DNA of 64,000 bases from contig NC_089744.1 in NCBI RefSeq assembly GCF_040412425.1, forward strand, positions 22,694,001-22,758,000, read 5' to 3'. The stretch comes from Macrobrachium rosenbergii. Lineage: Eukaryota > Arthropoda > Malacostraca > Decapoda > Palaemonidae. Made by a program: the position numbers and the translations under genes. The notes beneath the pieces were generated by a model, which searched no databases, was not told the origin of the DNA, and saw only the letters and a program-made list of their open reading frames with translations. Below, piece after piece: positions 24,111-34,250 of this stretch (positions are counted from its first letter, which is position 1; every line of letters starts with the position of its first letter).

Positions 24111-24581
24111 TATATAACTGGATAAAAATAGTGATATTTATTTTATTTCTGTTGGCTTACAGGCTTTTGAGATGTGGTTTAACCCGGAGGGTGTTTGTCA
24201 TTTCACAAGCTTGTGTTGAATTTGTTCATTTCTTCATGCAGCATTACTCAGATGGGACCTTAAATATTTTATTTTTGTCACTTTTTGGCATCAGTAACCT
24301 TTCCACCTTGACAACCTAAGCATTCAGTCACTTGTCCTGGAACGTTATCTTTTGTACAGCTGTTTTATTTTTGTTTTCATTGTTTCCTATATCTGAAGGT
24401 TGATTAAACAGAGGTAGATTCCATATGGAAAACAGATTTTTAAAGTTATTAAAGCTTTCGTTTGTTAGTAATTGATGAAAGTCTATTGATGCTATTGTTA
24501 ACATCCTTATAACTAAAGATATTCTATTAATCAGCCAATGCCACAGTGGTCCCGTGGCATATAAACGTGAGGTGCGCTCGC

Positions 24582-24711
24582 AGGAAAGATGAAAAGAAGG
24601 ATCGTAGGCATTGAGCTTTCGTCTTTATTTCAGGACCTGATCACAGTAACACCAGGTCTTGAAATAAAGACAAAAGCTCAGTGTCTACGATCCTTCCTTT
24701 CACCTTTCCTG
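24582..24711. repeat. Near-perfect palindrome (hairpin), arms about 62 bp
   Basis: The left arm starts AGGAAAGATGAAAAGAAGG and includes ATCGTAGGCATTGAGC. The reverse complement of the right arm starts AGGAAAGGTGAAAGGAAGG and includes ATCGTAGACACTGAGC. The arms meet around 24644-24648 with a loop of only a few bases and differ at about eight positions. It is probably a foldback MITE. It lies 120 bp upstream of exon W4b, so the CRTC pre-mRNA would carry a long stem there. Confidence 0.85.
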
Positions 24712-24830
24712 CTAGAGCTTCCTATGTTCTATTAATGTTTAATAAATGTTTGGTGTTGGTTTTGATTATTGCACCAGTAAAGATATGAATGTTACCAAGG
24801 TACTTACTTGTGACTACTTACACGTTATAG

Positions 24831-24941
24831 GGAATGACGATAGATAACAGTAGCACAACAGTGGATACCCATCGGGCCAACTCTGGCTTGAATATCTTTG
24901 GTCAGCCCTTGTCGCCGAACAACTCGCATCCAGCCAGTCCG
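24831..24941 (+). CDS. Crtc: CRTC exon W4b (second copy of duplicated exon)
   Basis: The exon runs from acceptor CACGTTATAG to donor CCG|GTAAGT, with 37 codons and phase 0 at both ends. It encodes GMTIDNSSTTVDTHRANSG and then LNIFGQPLSPNNSHPASP. Relative to W4a it has VV replaced by I (one codon lost), L to R, F to L and S to N, with ten silent codon differences. Open frame, intact splice sites and silent-biased divergence indicate selection. Its acceptor has a poorer pyrimidine tract than that of W4a, so inclusion may be regulated. Either mutually exclusive use or joint inclusion would keep the frame. Confidence 0.8.
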
Positions 24942-27129
24942 GTAAGTAACTGTTTTTTACCACTCTCTGGAAAAAACAAGTCCTGTCTCTGGTGTTAGCC
25001 TTACAGTGGAAAGGAGAAGTTACATGGTATGCAGTTTGCCTTTTCTTGATAATATATATATATATTTTTTTTGGAAACTCCCCTTCATTTGACTGAAAGC
25101 CATGGCTTTTACAGTACCCTAGTTCAATGTTTGTTTTGTGCATATTTAGAACAGTCATTGTTTTGAATGTAGTTTTCGAGAAGTTCCATGTTTTTTATGT
25201 GAGAGATGAGTTGCTGCTTCTGGACCCAGGTATTTATGCAATCTGAATCATGTCACAGTGAGGTAGCGTCATTCAGGTATCTTGGGAATGTTGATAGAGA
25301 GGAAGGAGTGGTATAGTTTGACATTCTTTTTGTTACCAGTTAATAAAAATTTATTTTGGAATTTTCTTGTTCATGACAGTGAAGGTAAGAGTACATTTTA
25401 ATCCTCCTTGAGCTTACTGTTCATAGACATAGTGCACTGTAAAATAAAGGAATAGACCAAACTACTTGTCTTACTTCGTGCAGTGATGAGAAAATGCTTG
25501 CATTTGACAGCTGAAACAATTCTAAAAGCTAATAGGTTATCTAGGTTTATAGGTTGGTATAATTTGACTAAAATGAAGTTTTCATTGCATTTTAACCTGC
25601 TGTTATGAGGTAGACATTTGATGTTAATATAGTATAGTGAGTGTTGTAGCTGTGCTTCTTATGTTTATTTTGAATTCTCTTAGGCTAAACGACAGTGTTG
25701 CTTTGTGTGTGTGTCTTTTGTAGCATTTTATATTATTTGTGAAGGTTACCCTCCTTACTGCCTACTGTGAAGAATAAAAAAAAATTATTCTACTTAGTTT
25801 AAATTGCATTATGAAAAATAGATTTTGATTATTATTTTGTTAGGGTCAAGGTTGCCCAGACAATTAATGAAAGAACAGCATCCGGAAGCTCTTCTTGCTT
25901 TTTTGTTTGTCCCGTAATTGTCAGGACTTGATCACATTTGGTTATTGTCAGTTCATGTTGTTTAATGTTCCAAGAAGCATCAGATGGAAATAATTTGTTG
26001 TAATTGATCACAGTTTTTTTTCTGAGTACAGGCTGTATTTTGTGGACAGATGGCTCTTTTTGTTTGTTTGTGGTTCATTTACTTCATGAGTTTAGTTTAT
26101 GAGTTACAGCATTGGCTCTGTATTACATAGCTCTTGAAAAATTCGGTAAAGCACTGCTTAGAATTATTGCCACAATCTGGTTGGTTTGTGCCCACAAAAG
26201 GGGACTGTACTTCTGTCGGTATTGGTTAATGTTGAGGCAGCTTCATAACTAAGTTAAAAGGATCGAGCCCTTTTCTTTAGTTGAACACTTATGTTGATGA
26301 TTAACCAAAATATTTTTTATTGTTAGATATATGTAACTTTATCATTGTATATCAAAGTCAAAAGGTCACAGGGGTAGCCTCAGATGTCTGGTTTCAGTGG
26401 CAAAAAGAAAAAACCTTGTTTTTTGTATAAATCATTTATTGAAATTTTGTTTATTAATAATTTTTTGAACGCCAAATTCTTTTGACATTTATTTTACAGT
26501 TTCTATTCAGTAGTGTCCCAACAAACCTGCAAACCAGGAGGGCGAACTATAATTTTTATTCCAGTCTTTCAACAGAGAATTAAGGTTTTACCCATTAAAC
26601 TTGTCATTTGAATGTAATTTGTGTTGTTTTGTTCAGTAATGTATTGATGTCAGAACAGAAACAGCCTGCCAATAATTTACCCTAAATGTTCAACTTTTTT
26701 ATTATGTTTGCAGGGTGTTGAAATGATTGAATGGGAATGGCCATAATGCAATTCAGTAACCTCAGTTTTGGAGCTCTTCCGTATTTTAGAAGCACGCATT
26801 TGTTTTGAGTTTCTCCAGTTCATGCGTTTCTTTGATTACGTAGACATTAAAAGTTCACAAAATCCTTCTGATTATGAGTGTGGGCTGCTGGCTTATAAGC
26901 TTCAGTCCCTATCCCTTTTCATCGTCATCATCTTTTAATTCTGAGAATAGATTAAAGATTGTATTTCTTTTGCAGTTCACCACTGTATTAATTCAACAAA
27001 TACAGGTAAATGTGCTAGAATTTACAAAAAGAAGCATTTTGTTCATGATAGGCAGCTCATGTCCTGCACAGATTGGCATGTGTGCACGAGTAGAAATTGT
27101 AATGCTTGTGATGGATGTATCATTTACAG
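24942..27129. other. Crtc: CRTC intron, no recognised feature
   Basis: AT-rich intron with a short AT run near 25046-25064 and scattered homopolymers. The plus-strand open frame at 26874-27155 overlaps the next exon in a different frame and shows no domain. Confidence 0.5.
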
Positions 27130-27216
27130 AATCACCTCTCCTTCATGGATTATAGAAATCCTGTTAGCCCACAGCTTAGTCCACGAAGTTCGCCTGGACC
27201 CTGCCATACATTGCAT
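27130..27216 (+). CDS. Crtc: CRTC exon W5 (SP-rich, 29 codons)
   Basis: The acceptor is ATCATTTACAG and the donor is CAT|GTAAGT; phase 0 at both ends. It encodes NHLSFMDYRNPVSPQLSPRS followed by SPGPCHTLH. With the start of W6 (TGGLGSF) it aligns by eye to the vertebrate CRTC1 segment '[24 protein letters not shown]', so it belongs to the conserved block before the Gln-Phe-Asn motif. Several Ser-Pro dipeptides are potential proline-directed kinase sites. Confidence 0.85.
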
Positions 27217-29310
27217 GTAAGTAGTTCGCTGTTTTTTTCATGTATAGATTTAAAGACATTTTTGAGCTAGCATTGGTCATTCTTGTAAAGTGTGATTTGT
27301 TTTAAGGCTTGTATGATGGGTATTTCAGTATCAATTAATGAATCTATATACTTGTGTTCTATGTAGGAACATGGATTGTTTTAAGTCTCTGTTTCTCTGT
27401 TATCACATTCCCATATAAAGCAGTCTAATATAATTATTGCATATTCTCAGCAAAATTAGTTTATTTTTGTCAGATTTCATTTCAGATTTCTTTAAAACAT
27501 ACTGAATTGCATTGATATACTTTTATTTACTTGGAAATTCTTCCCTAAGTGTGTTTATGTAGCCCCTGTACATGTAATTGGAAAGATATTGTGATCGTGT
27601 TAATTTTCAGATAGAAAAAATATCCCATAGGGTGAAGAATATGCTTATTTGTTTTAGCATACAAAGGTAGCAGTTTTTATAAGGGAAACAGTAAGCATCA
27701 CTTGGTTATTGGTAGATAAGCTAGTAAAGGAGAGGAGAAGGCCAGTTCAGACCTGAATTTTAAAGGTGCCTTATTTTTCAAAGGTGGTATCATCGGCAGA
27801 TGGCATTTTGATATATTTGAACTTCCGTTTTAGTATTGCCTACTACATGAGAATAGTTGTTCATATAGTAATGTCTGCCTTATGGCTCTGACCAGCAGGG
27901 CATCATTATCGGATGAGTAACAATTGAAGTTAGTTCGGTCTAAATAGAAAAGTTGATTGTGGTTGAACCTTACTCTGTTCCAGAAAAAAATTTTTGTTGT
28001 TGGTCATATAGGAAATGCGATTAATTGCTGTTGGGATGTACAAACATTAGTCATGAGCAAAGACCCCTTTTCTTCATTTTCCCCTTTTGATCCTTCAGGT
28101 GTCATAATTTTGATGAATAATACTCTTTATCAAGTTGTTAACTATGGTAATACCTTCAGAATCCCAAAATATACCATTTACTTGTATTTTTTGTGGAAGG
28201 TAGAACCATTGTGTTCCATTGCTCTGATTCAGGTTCAGTGTGGTGAACCTGTCTCATCCTGGGTTAACAGTCTCGGGGAGGAAGAGAGGAATTATCTGTC
28301 TGGATCAGCTTGGAAATAAGTTAAAGGGTCCCAGAAGTTCTGATGTCAACATTCTTGGTACCATCTTGCAGACTTCTGGCTCATCGTCAAGTTATCAGTT
28401 TAAATATTAGTCCAAATATTGTCTACTAATACCTGTATGACAGCCAAACACTTTTAAAATCATTGTATGATTGGCATCCGCCAGTCACATATGTAGCTGA
28501 TGTCCTGGGATGTCCCCATGGGTTTGTTATCTTTTGGGCTGTTTCTACCCTATGAGCTGAGCAACCAACTTCTTTATGGTGGATGGGGATACCCCTATGA
28601 GTTTGTTGACCATGTCTTTACGGACATCTTTGGAGGTGTTATCCTTCTTTTGCCAGTATTCTTGCTATGACCCCTATTTGCATCCATTTTGAAAGTGTGT
28701 TCACCTAGTGACATTCAGAGGACCTCATGTACTATGTGATAAAACCAGACATTTGAAGTTTTGCATATTCTGTAATCACAGAAGGGGTTGTAGTTCGAAG
28801 TCACGCCTTAGTTACCACTAAGCTGCTGATGATCAGTTTTCATTTGGTTTTGAAACTTATTTGTAATGTGTCATTTTTTGTTTGAGACCAGCTAGTATTA
28901 TCTCTAAAATATTACATATGCAAATAGAGTATGGTCATACAGGGAGAGGATGTTGTTTTCAGTATTTTATTCTTTCTGTACAAAGCTCTTGTTTCAGCAT
29001 TGTTAATAATATATTTTTCTTGCATTTTATTTCTTATGAGAAAAACTTATTGAATATTACTATGGTCGAGCAAAAATATGTTGCTATGGTGGGGCAAAAT
29101 TGTTTGGCCTTGTGGTTTTTTGTAAGGTATTTTATATGTAAATAGATTTTAGAACCTATTTTGGCGAACTAGGATTGGTCGTACACCTTGGCATATTATA
29201 ATTTACATTTTCACTTAACATTCTTTAAGTATTCATGTGTATATAAATTTGAAATTGTACCCATAATTGGCCACTTTGTTTACTGAGAGTTGATAACTTT
29301 TTCATGACAG
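27217..29310. other. Crtc: CRTC intron with possible transposase scrap
   Basis: Mostly AT-rich. On the minus strand at about 28510-28670 one frame reads KDNTSKDVRKDMVNKLIG and then VSPSTIKKLV before a stop, which looks like a helix-turn-helix fragment. No host exon was found. Confidence 0.45.
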
Positions 29311-29502
29311 ACTGGGGGACTAGGGAGCTTCAGTAGTAACAGTCCTAGCGATTCCCGTAGTGCTCCACCATCCCCTAGTGCTCCCCAGGCCTCTCCTGCA
29401 TCGTCACCGGGAGTCTCCCTTTCTAAAACGCCGTTCAACTATGAATATCCCACTCACGCACAAACCAATCAGCTCAATCAACAATTTGAGCAGTGTAATA
29501 TG
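29311..29502 (+). CDS. Crtc: CRTC exon W6 (LNQQFEQCNM exon)
   Basis: The acceptor is TTCATGACAG and the donor is ATG|GTAAGA; 64 codons, phase 0 at both ends. It encodes TGGLGSFSSNSPSDSRS, a Ser/Pro/Ala-rich run, then LSKTPFNYEYPTHAQ and TNQLNQQFEQCNM. The last segment is the counterpart of 'LSHQLEQFNMME' in vertebrate CRTCs, a strong anchor for orthology. Confidence 0.9.
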
Positions 29503-29638
29503 GTAAGAGAGAATTGTTTGCATAGAATAAGTCCTCTGTTTTTTTAATGTTATAATTTGTGTTGTGAAAAATGTGCATTGGAGCTGAGATTTATGATTTG
29601 TCAGTGATATTTAAGTTATACTTTTTGTATACTTACAG

Positions 29639-29701
29639 ATTGATAACTCTCCTGGGTCTAATAATAGCTACACATCTGGAAATACTACCTTACAACAACA
29701 G
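29639..29701 (+). CDS. Crtc: CRTC exon W7 (63 bp small exon)
   Basis: The acceptor is TATACTTACAG and the donor is CAG|GTAATT; 21 codons, phase 0 at both ends. It encodes IDNSPGSNNSYTSGNTTLQQ plus Gln. It corresponds to the segment right after the QFNM motif in CRTC1 ('ENAISSSSLYSPGSTLNYSQ'): SPGS and the hydroxyl/Asn-rich context match. Its small size, symmetric phase and slightly weaker donor make it a plausible cassette exon. Confidence 0.82.
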
Positions 29702-29807
29702 GTAATTAATTTTTTACATGTAGATATCTATTCTGTAATCTAACACTGATATGGAATTTTTTGGTGATTCCTTTCTTTGATATATTCAATATTTTTCTCA
29801 ATTGTAG

Positions 29808-30312
29808 ACAAGGTTGATGGAGATAAGTATAGAAAGTGGTGGTAGCGGATACTTCAGTAATACAGCATCGTCAAGTCCAAGTGGCCCTCCGCCTGCCTAT
29901 CCCAACGTATCCAGCCAACAAATAACACAAAATCTCTCACAAAGTGTCTCTCAGGCACACACTCAAACCCATTCCCAACCCTCTGGGCCTCCGCCTCCAT
30001 ACCCTCAAACTAGTTCAAGTTCATCCACTCACCATCAGCAGTCACAACAGCAATCACAGCACCACCAACATAGGCAACAGCAGCAACAGCCACCACACTC
30101 CTCTCCCTCTCATCCACAGCACATCTCTCAGTCTCCCAGTCATTCGCACCACCCACCTTCTCCCGTCCAGCCCATTTCTTCACAGCATCCACCGTCACCC
30201 GGGCAAGGGCCTCTAAGTCCGCAGTCGAATCCGCCATCTATCCAGCATCCACCAACGCCACAAACACCACAAACTCCGACTCTGATTCCTTCAGTTGTCC
30301 TAACAATGCCTG
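29808..30312 (+). CDS. Crtc: CRTC exon W8 (Gln/His/Pro-rich region)
   Basis: The acceptor is TCTCAATTGTAG and the donor is CCTG|GTAAGC; 505 bp, entering in phase 0 and leaving one base. It starts TRLMEISIESGGSGYFSN and has two GPPPxYP motifs (SGPPPAYP, SGPPPPYP). It then becomes a Ser/Gln/His/Pro-rich low-complexity stretch, and ends LIPSVVLTMP, matching the conserved 'IPNIILTVTG' strand before the CRTC activation domain. The two PPxY motifs could bind WW domains (inference). Codons in the Gln tract are mixed CAA and CAG. Overlapping open frames on both strands are by-products of the composition. Confidence 0.9.
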
Positions 30313-31098
30313 GTAAGCAACTCTGTCCATAATCTGTATTGGAGATGTTCAATGAATATTGTTAAAATCAACTTTCTGTAAATATTTTACATAGTTACAA
30401 TTTCAGGAAGCTTAACTTTGTTGTTGGTAAGACTGGGAGTGTATACAATACTGGTGCTTACCAAAAAAAGAATTAAGGGAATATCAAATTAAAATTTGTT
30501 AAGAAGCCTACAGTTTGAACAGCAACTTATCCTACATAAGAACGATTTTAGTGGATGCATGTGGGAGATAACCAGAAACCACCAACTTTAATTCAGTTAC
30601 ATGGATTCCCTGCTGATAAGGACTCAAAAAAAGCGGTATGCTCTAAAAAGTTAACCATTCATATGGAAATTGCCAGTTTCTTTTTAACAGTATTGCGTGA
30701 GTCTTGGTGAAATACATTGGCTCTAGGTATGTTTGTAAAAGATATTCTGTGGACAAAGGTAATTCCATTGTATCTATACAATTGATATGGTCACAATATT
30801 TAGTCATGTGGACCACCTAGATAAAAAAATTTGTTGACATCTTATTCCCTTACCCTACTTCCATGTATGGATGAGAAGTGAATGAAAAAGCATATAACAT
30901 TTATTTCTCTTGGACCACGTGCAAAAAGAAAGGCAAAATCTAGTTTTGAAATTTTGCTTTAAGGATACCAAATATTTTTTGTAGTGTATTATCAGATGCA
31001 TTGCCAGAGTTTTATATCTTTATTAAGATATCAATTAGTGTGTTATTTTTTAAACTACTTGACTTTTATTACCTCATTTTGATTTTTATTCTTTTCAG

Positions 31099-31219
31099 AT
31101 GAGGCAGGAACTGAAAGTGAACGTTTACTACAAGACGACATGAGTTTTAGTGAAATGTTTGGGTCAGTAATCTCGTACGAGCAAGGTTCATTTGAATCAG
31201 ATATATTGGAAAACATGAG
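31099..31219 (+). CDS. Crtc: CRTC exon W9 (acidic activation domain, part 1)
   Basis: The acceptor is ATTCTTTTCAG and the donor is ATGAG|GTAAAT. The first two bases complete an Asp codon begun in W8, and the exon ends with two bases of an Arg or Ser codon. It encodes (D)EAGTESERLLQDDMSFSE, then MFGSVISYEQGSFESD and ILENM. The acidic-hydrophobic pattern and position match the C-terminal transactivation domain of CRTCs, which contacts TAF4/p300-type partners (family knowledge). Confidence 0.88.
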
Positions 31220-32307
31220 GTAAATGGAGATTCTGCATTATTCAGTATTTCAGAAATTACTGTATTAATAAACTGCATGTGCTGTACTGTAGTTTGTTCT
31301 TGCAGACTTTGGTTTTATCATCTGCAACTTTGTCAAGCTGCTAGGTGACATAATTATTTGAAAGTCAGACTGTGTGAAGAGAATTTTAAGTAACTGTAAA
31401 TTTAAATGAAAAGTGATTCAAGCGTAAGCTTTTATTAAAATATACTAGTTAGTTTTTTTAACATCGTTACTGTATTTGCCAGCTTATAAGACATACAGTA
31501 CATTGAAAAAATTATACAATAATTACCATTCATTCAGTAGACCTGTATCGTTGATGGGAGGCCAAGTGGCAAAGATGTGAGGCTTAATGCCTCATACAAG
31601 ATAGGAATCCACAAATAGCTAAATTAGAATTCCTTTTAAGGACAACAAGTGATACTTGCAGTGCCAACTCAAATCCTGTATTATTGAACAGTGCTTATCT
31701 CAAAATAGACTGTGGTAGGCAATCAATGTGAGGTTAGCCCTAGGCTTGACAGGTAGAGATTAATGCTAAAGAAATTTTAGAATAACATCTCCTTGTAAAA
31801 CAGGTCTGTGTATATCAGGCAGGTATGTATTTTAGGCCAGCAAATACTATACTGCTTATGTGTATGGTTGACTGATAGGAAAGCTTCATTCAGGAGTACA
31901 GGGACTTATGATGTAACGTATGATAAAGCGTAAATACATTTCTAAGTTTTAACATATTTTATAAGTCATAAGGTTAGTTCTGATGCACTTCCACAATGTT
32001 GGGCGAAGCTATAGGACCATTACCAATTACGAACAGTTTACTAAATTTCTTGAAACTAAAAAGTAATTTGCAGATAGGGTATTGGTTTGTCATTATTTAT
32101 AAATAAATTGTAATTTGTTGAGTGAAACATGGGAAGTCCTTTGAATGTTTCCATTTGTCAATCTGTAGAGACATATCCTCATAAAAGTCAATTTTGTTTC
32201 TTTCATTTCTGTGATGGAAACTGGATGATATTTCTAATAATTGTGCTTCTTATCATTGTATGAAACTTCTCTTGGAGGTGAAATTAACATATATGTGAAA
32301 TTTTCAG

Positions 32308-32440
32308 TAGATTAGATGAGAATGAATTGAACATGATGGTGGATCAGGGCACCGTCGATCAGCTACTGGTCGACCAAGAGACAGAAGAAAGCTTCCGAAG
32401 GGATCATCGCTCTGCTTCATCCACGTCATCCGGTCCCTAA
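32308..32440 (+). CDS. Crtc: CRTC terminal coding exon W10 with stop codon
   Basis: The exon follows TTTTCAG at 32307; an alternative acceptor, TAG, ends at 32310. It encodes (S)RLDENELNMMVDQGTVDQ, LLVDQETEESFRRD and HRSASSTSSGP, then TAA at 32438-32440. It matches the vertebrate C-terminus '[24 protein letters not shown]' in pattern (NELNMMVDQ.TV...ETEESFRRD), with about a dozen extra Ser-rich residues. Using the CAG acceptor gives Met-Ser-Arg-Leu; using TAG gives Met-Arg-Leu. Confidence 0.92.
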
Positions 32441-33600
32441 CCTTTGCCTCAGTCAAGGTGGGCGTGTGGCTCCCCGTAACACAAAGCCAGAAGCAGGTGT
32501 AGAGCAAGGCTTTAGTGCATTTGTAAGCCACCTCCAACTACCAGCAGCTCATTTAATGTGTGTGTAGCCACTGAAGATATGTCAGGATGACACATATCAA
32601 TGTGTCATCACCTTACATGAGATAAGAGTGTGTTCAACTTTTCTTCAGGAGCAGCATCCATATTATTTGCAGGTAACGGTGGTATGTGTTCTTACTGCTC
32701 CTTCCATTAAAAAAAAAAAAAGATGTGCAAGTAGGTTCTTCATCCAAAAGATTTTTTTCTCATTTGCACAAGGTGCTTCGATGTCTCATGCAATAAGAAA
32801 ATTTTCCTTCATGCCCGACGGCTGAGTTACAGCATGTCATTTTTCTCATACTACCAAGAATCCTTGCACCTACAGTCATTTCATTCAGTGTTGCATTTTT
32901 AATGCATATTCTCTCTCACATACTGTAGAAACTCATGGAATCTTTTTGACTTCAGTGTCCCAACGCTTGATCATCCTTTTTATGGTTGTAGGTGATTCAG
33001 TCTGCTCTGAGTCATTTGCTAATAATTACCAAACTTCATCTAGGTTATTCAGTAAAGGAGTAGAATTTTTTTTTACTATACTTTTCAATTTTGGGGTAAA
33101 TTGTTGACAGACCTAAGTTGTAGAAGATCCATGGATTGGTTTTGAATGAAAGTGGACAGATATGATAAAATTTGAATATGTTTTATTTAAGTGAAATATG
33201 AAGGGCATTCAAGGCAAATTCAAAAACAAGAATAAATTCTCTTTCAGTAGGGTTGTAAGCTATAATGTAACCTTACCTTTAAGGATTTGATGACTGAATG
33301 TTTTCATTAGTGTGTCAGAATCAAAAACGTTTTCTATATAAGCACTGTATTTGTGGGGTAATCTCCATGGAGCAGAGATGGAAAAGTACAATATTTTTTC
33401 TCTTATGTTTAGTGTAATGTTCTGCAGTTTGTTATTACATTTCGAGTGTGCTTGTATAACTGCACATCGTATTATTTGAAATGTCGCAGCTCTTTAGCAT
33501 CTCTTCAATTTTACACAGTACACATGTTAAAAGTAACGTTATGAAATTATGCAAAACATTTTCAAGATGTTGCAGAGCTACAGTTCACCCTCTGCATAGT
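32441..33600 (+). other. Crtc: CRTC 3' UTR, at least the proximal part
   Basis: Noncoding sequence directly after the stop codon. The first in-context AATAAA is at 33231-33236. It is followed 15-30 bases later by T/G-containing sequence, so cleavage near 33255 is possible. Where the transcript really ends is not determined by sequence alone. Confidence 0.55.
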
Positions 33601-33605
33601 ATACA

Positions 33606-34250
33606 TGCAGGTAGACAGTGGTAAAGACTGAAACCACCAATTTGGAAAAGTATGCAGGTTGGCAGTTGGAGAGGACACCTTTTGGTAGACTTGGGAAGAG
33701 GGTGGTGGGAGCAACAGATGTTAGGTATGCAGTTGATGCTGTTTTAATTAGCAAAAGTGGTGCAAAATTTCAGTGCTTGCATAAGAGAATGAATCATATA
33801 TCTTCAGAGAGGAAACGGGGTAAATCTGCGAAAAAACAGAATTAATGACAGAATACGTATGTGGAAATGGATAAATTGACACTGGCTGAGGAAAGGGTCT
33901 TTCAAGTTGATATGCTGGCTGTACAAGATATGGAAATTAGGCAAAAATTGCATTTGAAAGTGAATTGTACATCAGGTCATTACAATCTTTATTGCCATAC
34001 ATATATGAATCACAGTATGGCAGTGTAATTATATACAGTATATAAGAGATTTTATCAATTTGAGAACACAGCTTTAAGAGGAATATTAGGTATCAGATGG
34101 TAGAATAGAGTGAAAAATAATACCACTTAGGGGTATCACGGACGTTCCATGTGTACGTGAGATAATGACGAAGGAGAGATGAAGATGGATTAGACATGTT
34201 CTTTATTCCACCCCAGGAGAATGGTACATGTTAGTGTCAGCTTGGCTCTT
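33606..34250 (+). pseudogene. LINE reverse-transcriptase remnant with altered YADD box
   Basis: The plus strand reads TPFGRLGKRVVGATDVRYAV then DAVLIS at about 33670-33755. This is the catalytic palm motif 'RYADDAVLI' with the first Asp replaced by Val. Further on, LRGILGIRW (about 34076), then TKER, a stop, RWIRHVL and TPGEW (about 34165-34220) match the downstream 'GILGI.W.DR..N' and 'RRRRWIGHVLRMP..R' segments. Stops and shifts throughout, plus the lost catalytic residue, show it is inactive. It lies in the 3' flank or 3' UTR of CRTC in the sense orientation. Confidence 0.6.

Noticed and set aside
29944..30352. A 90-codon frame and two antisense frames over the Gln/His/Pro exon
   Set aside because: The CRTC frame is supported by splice phase and conserved ends; the others follow from the base composition and lack splice support.
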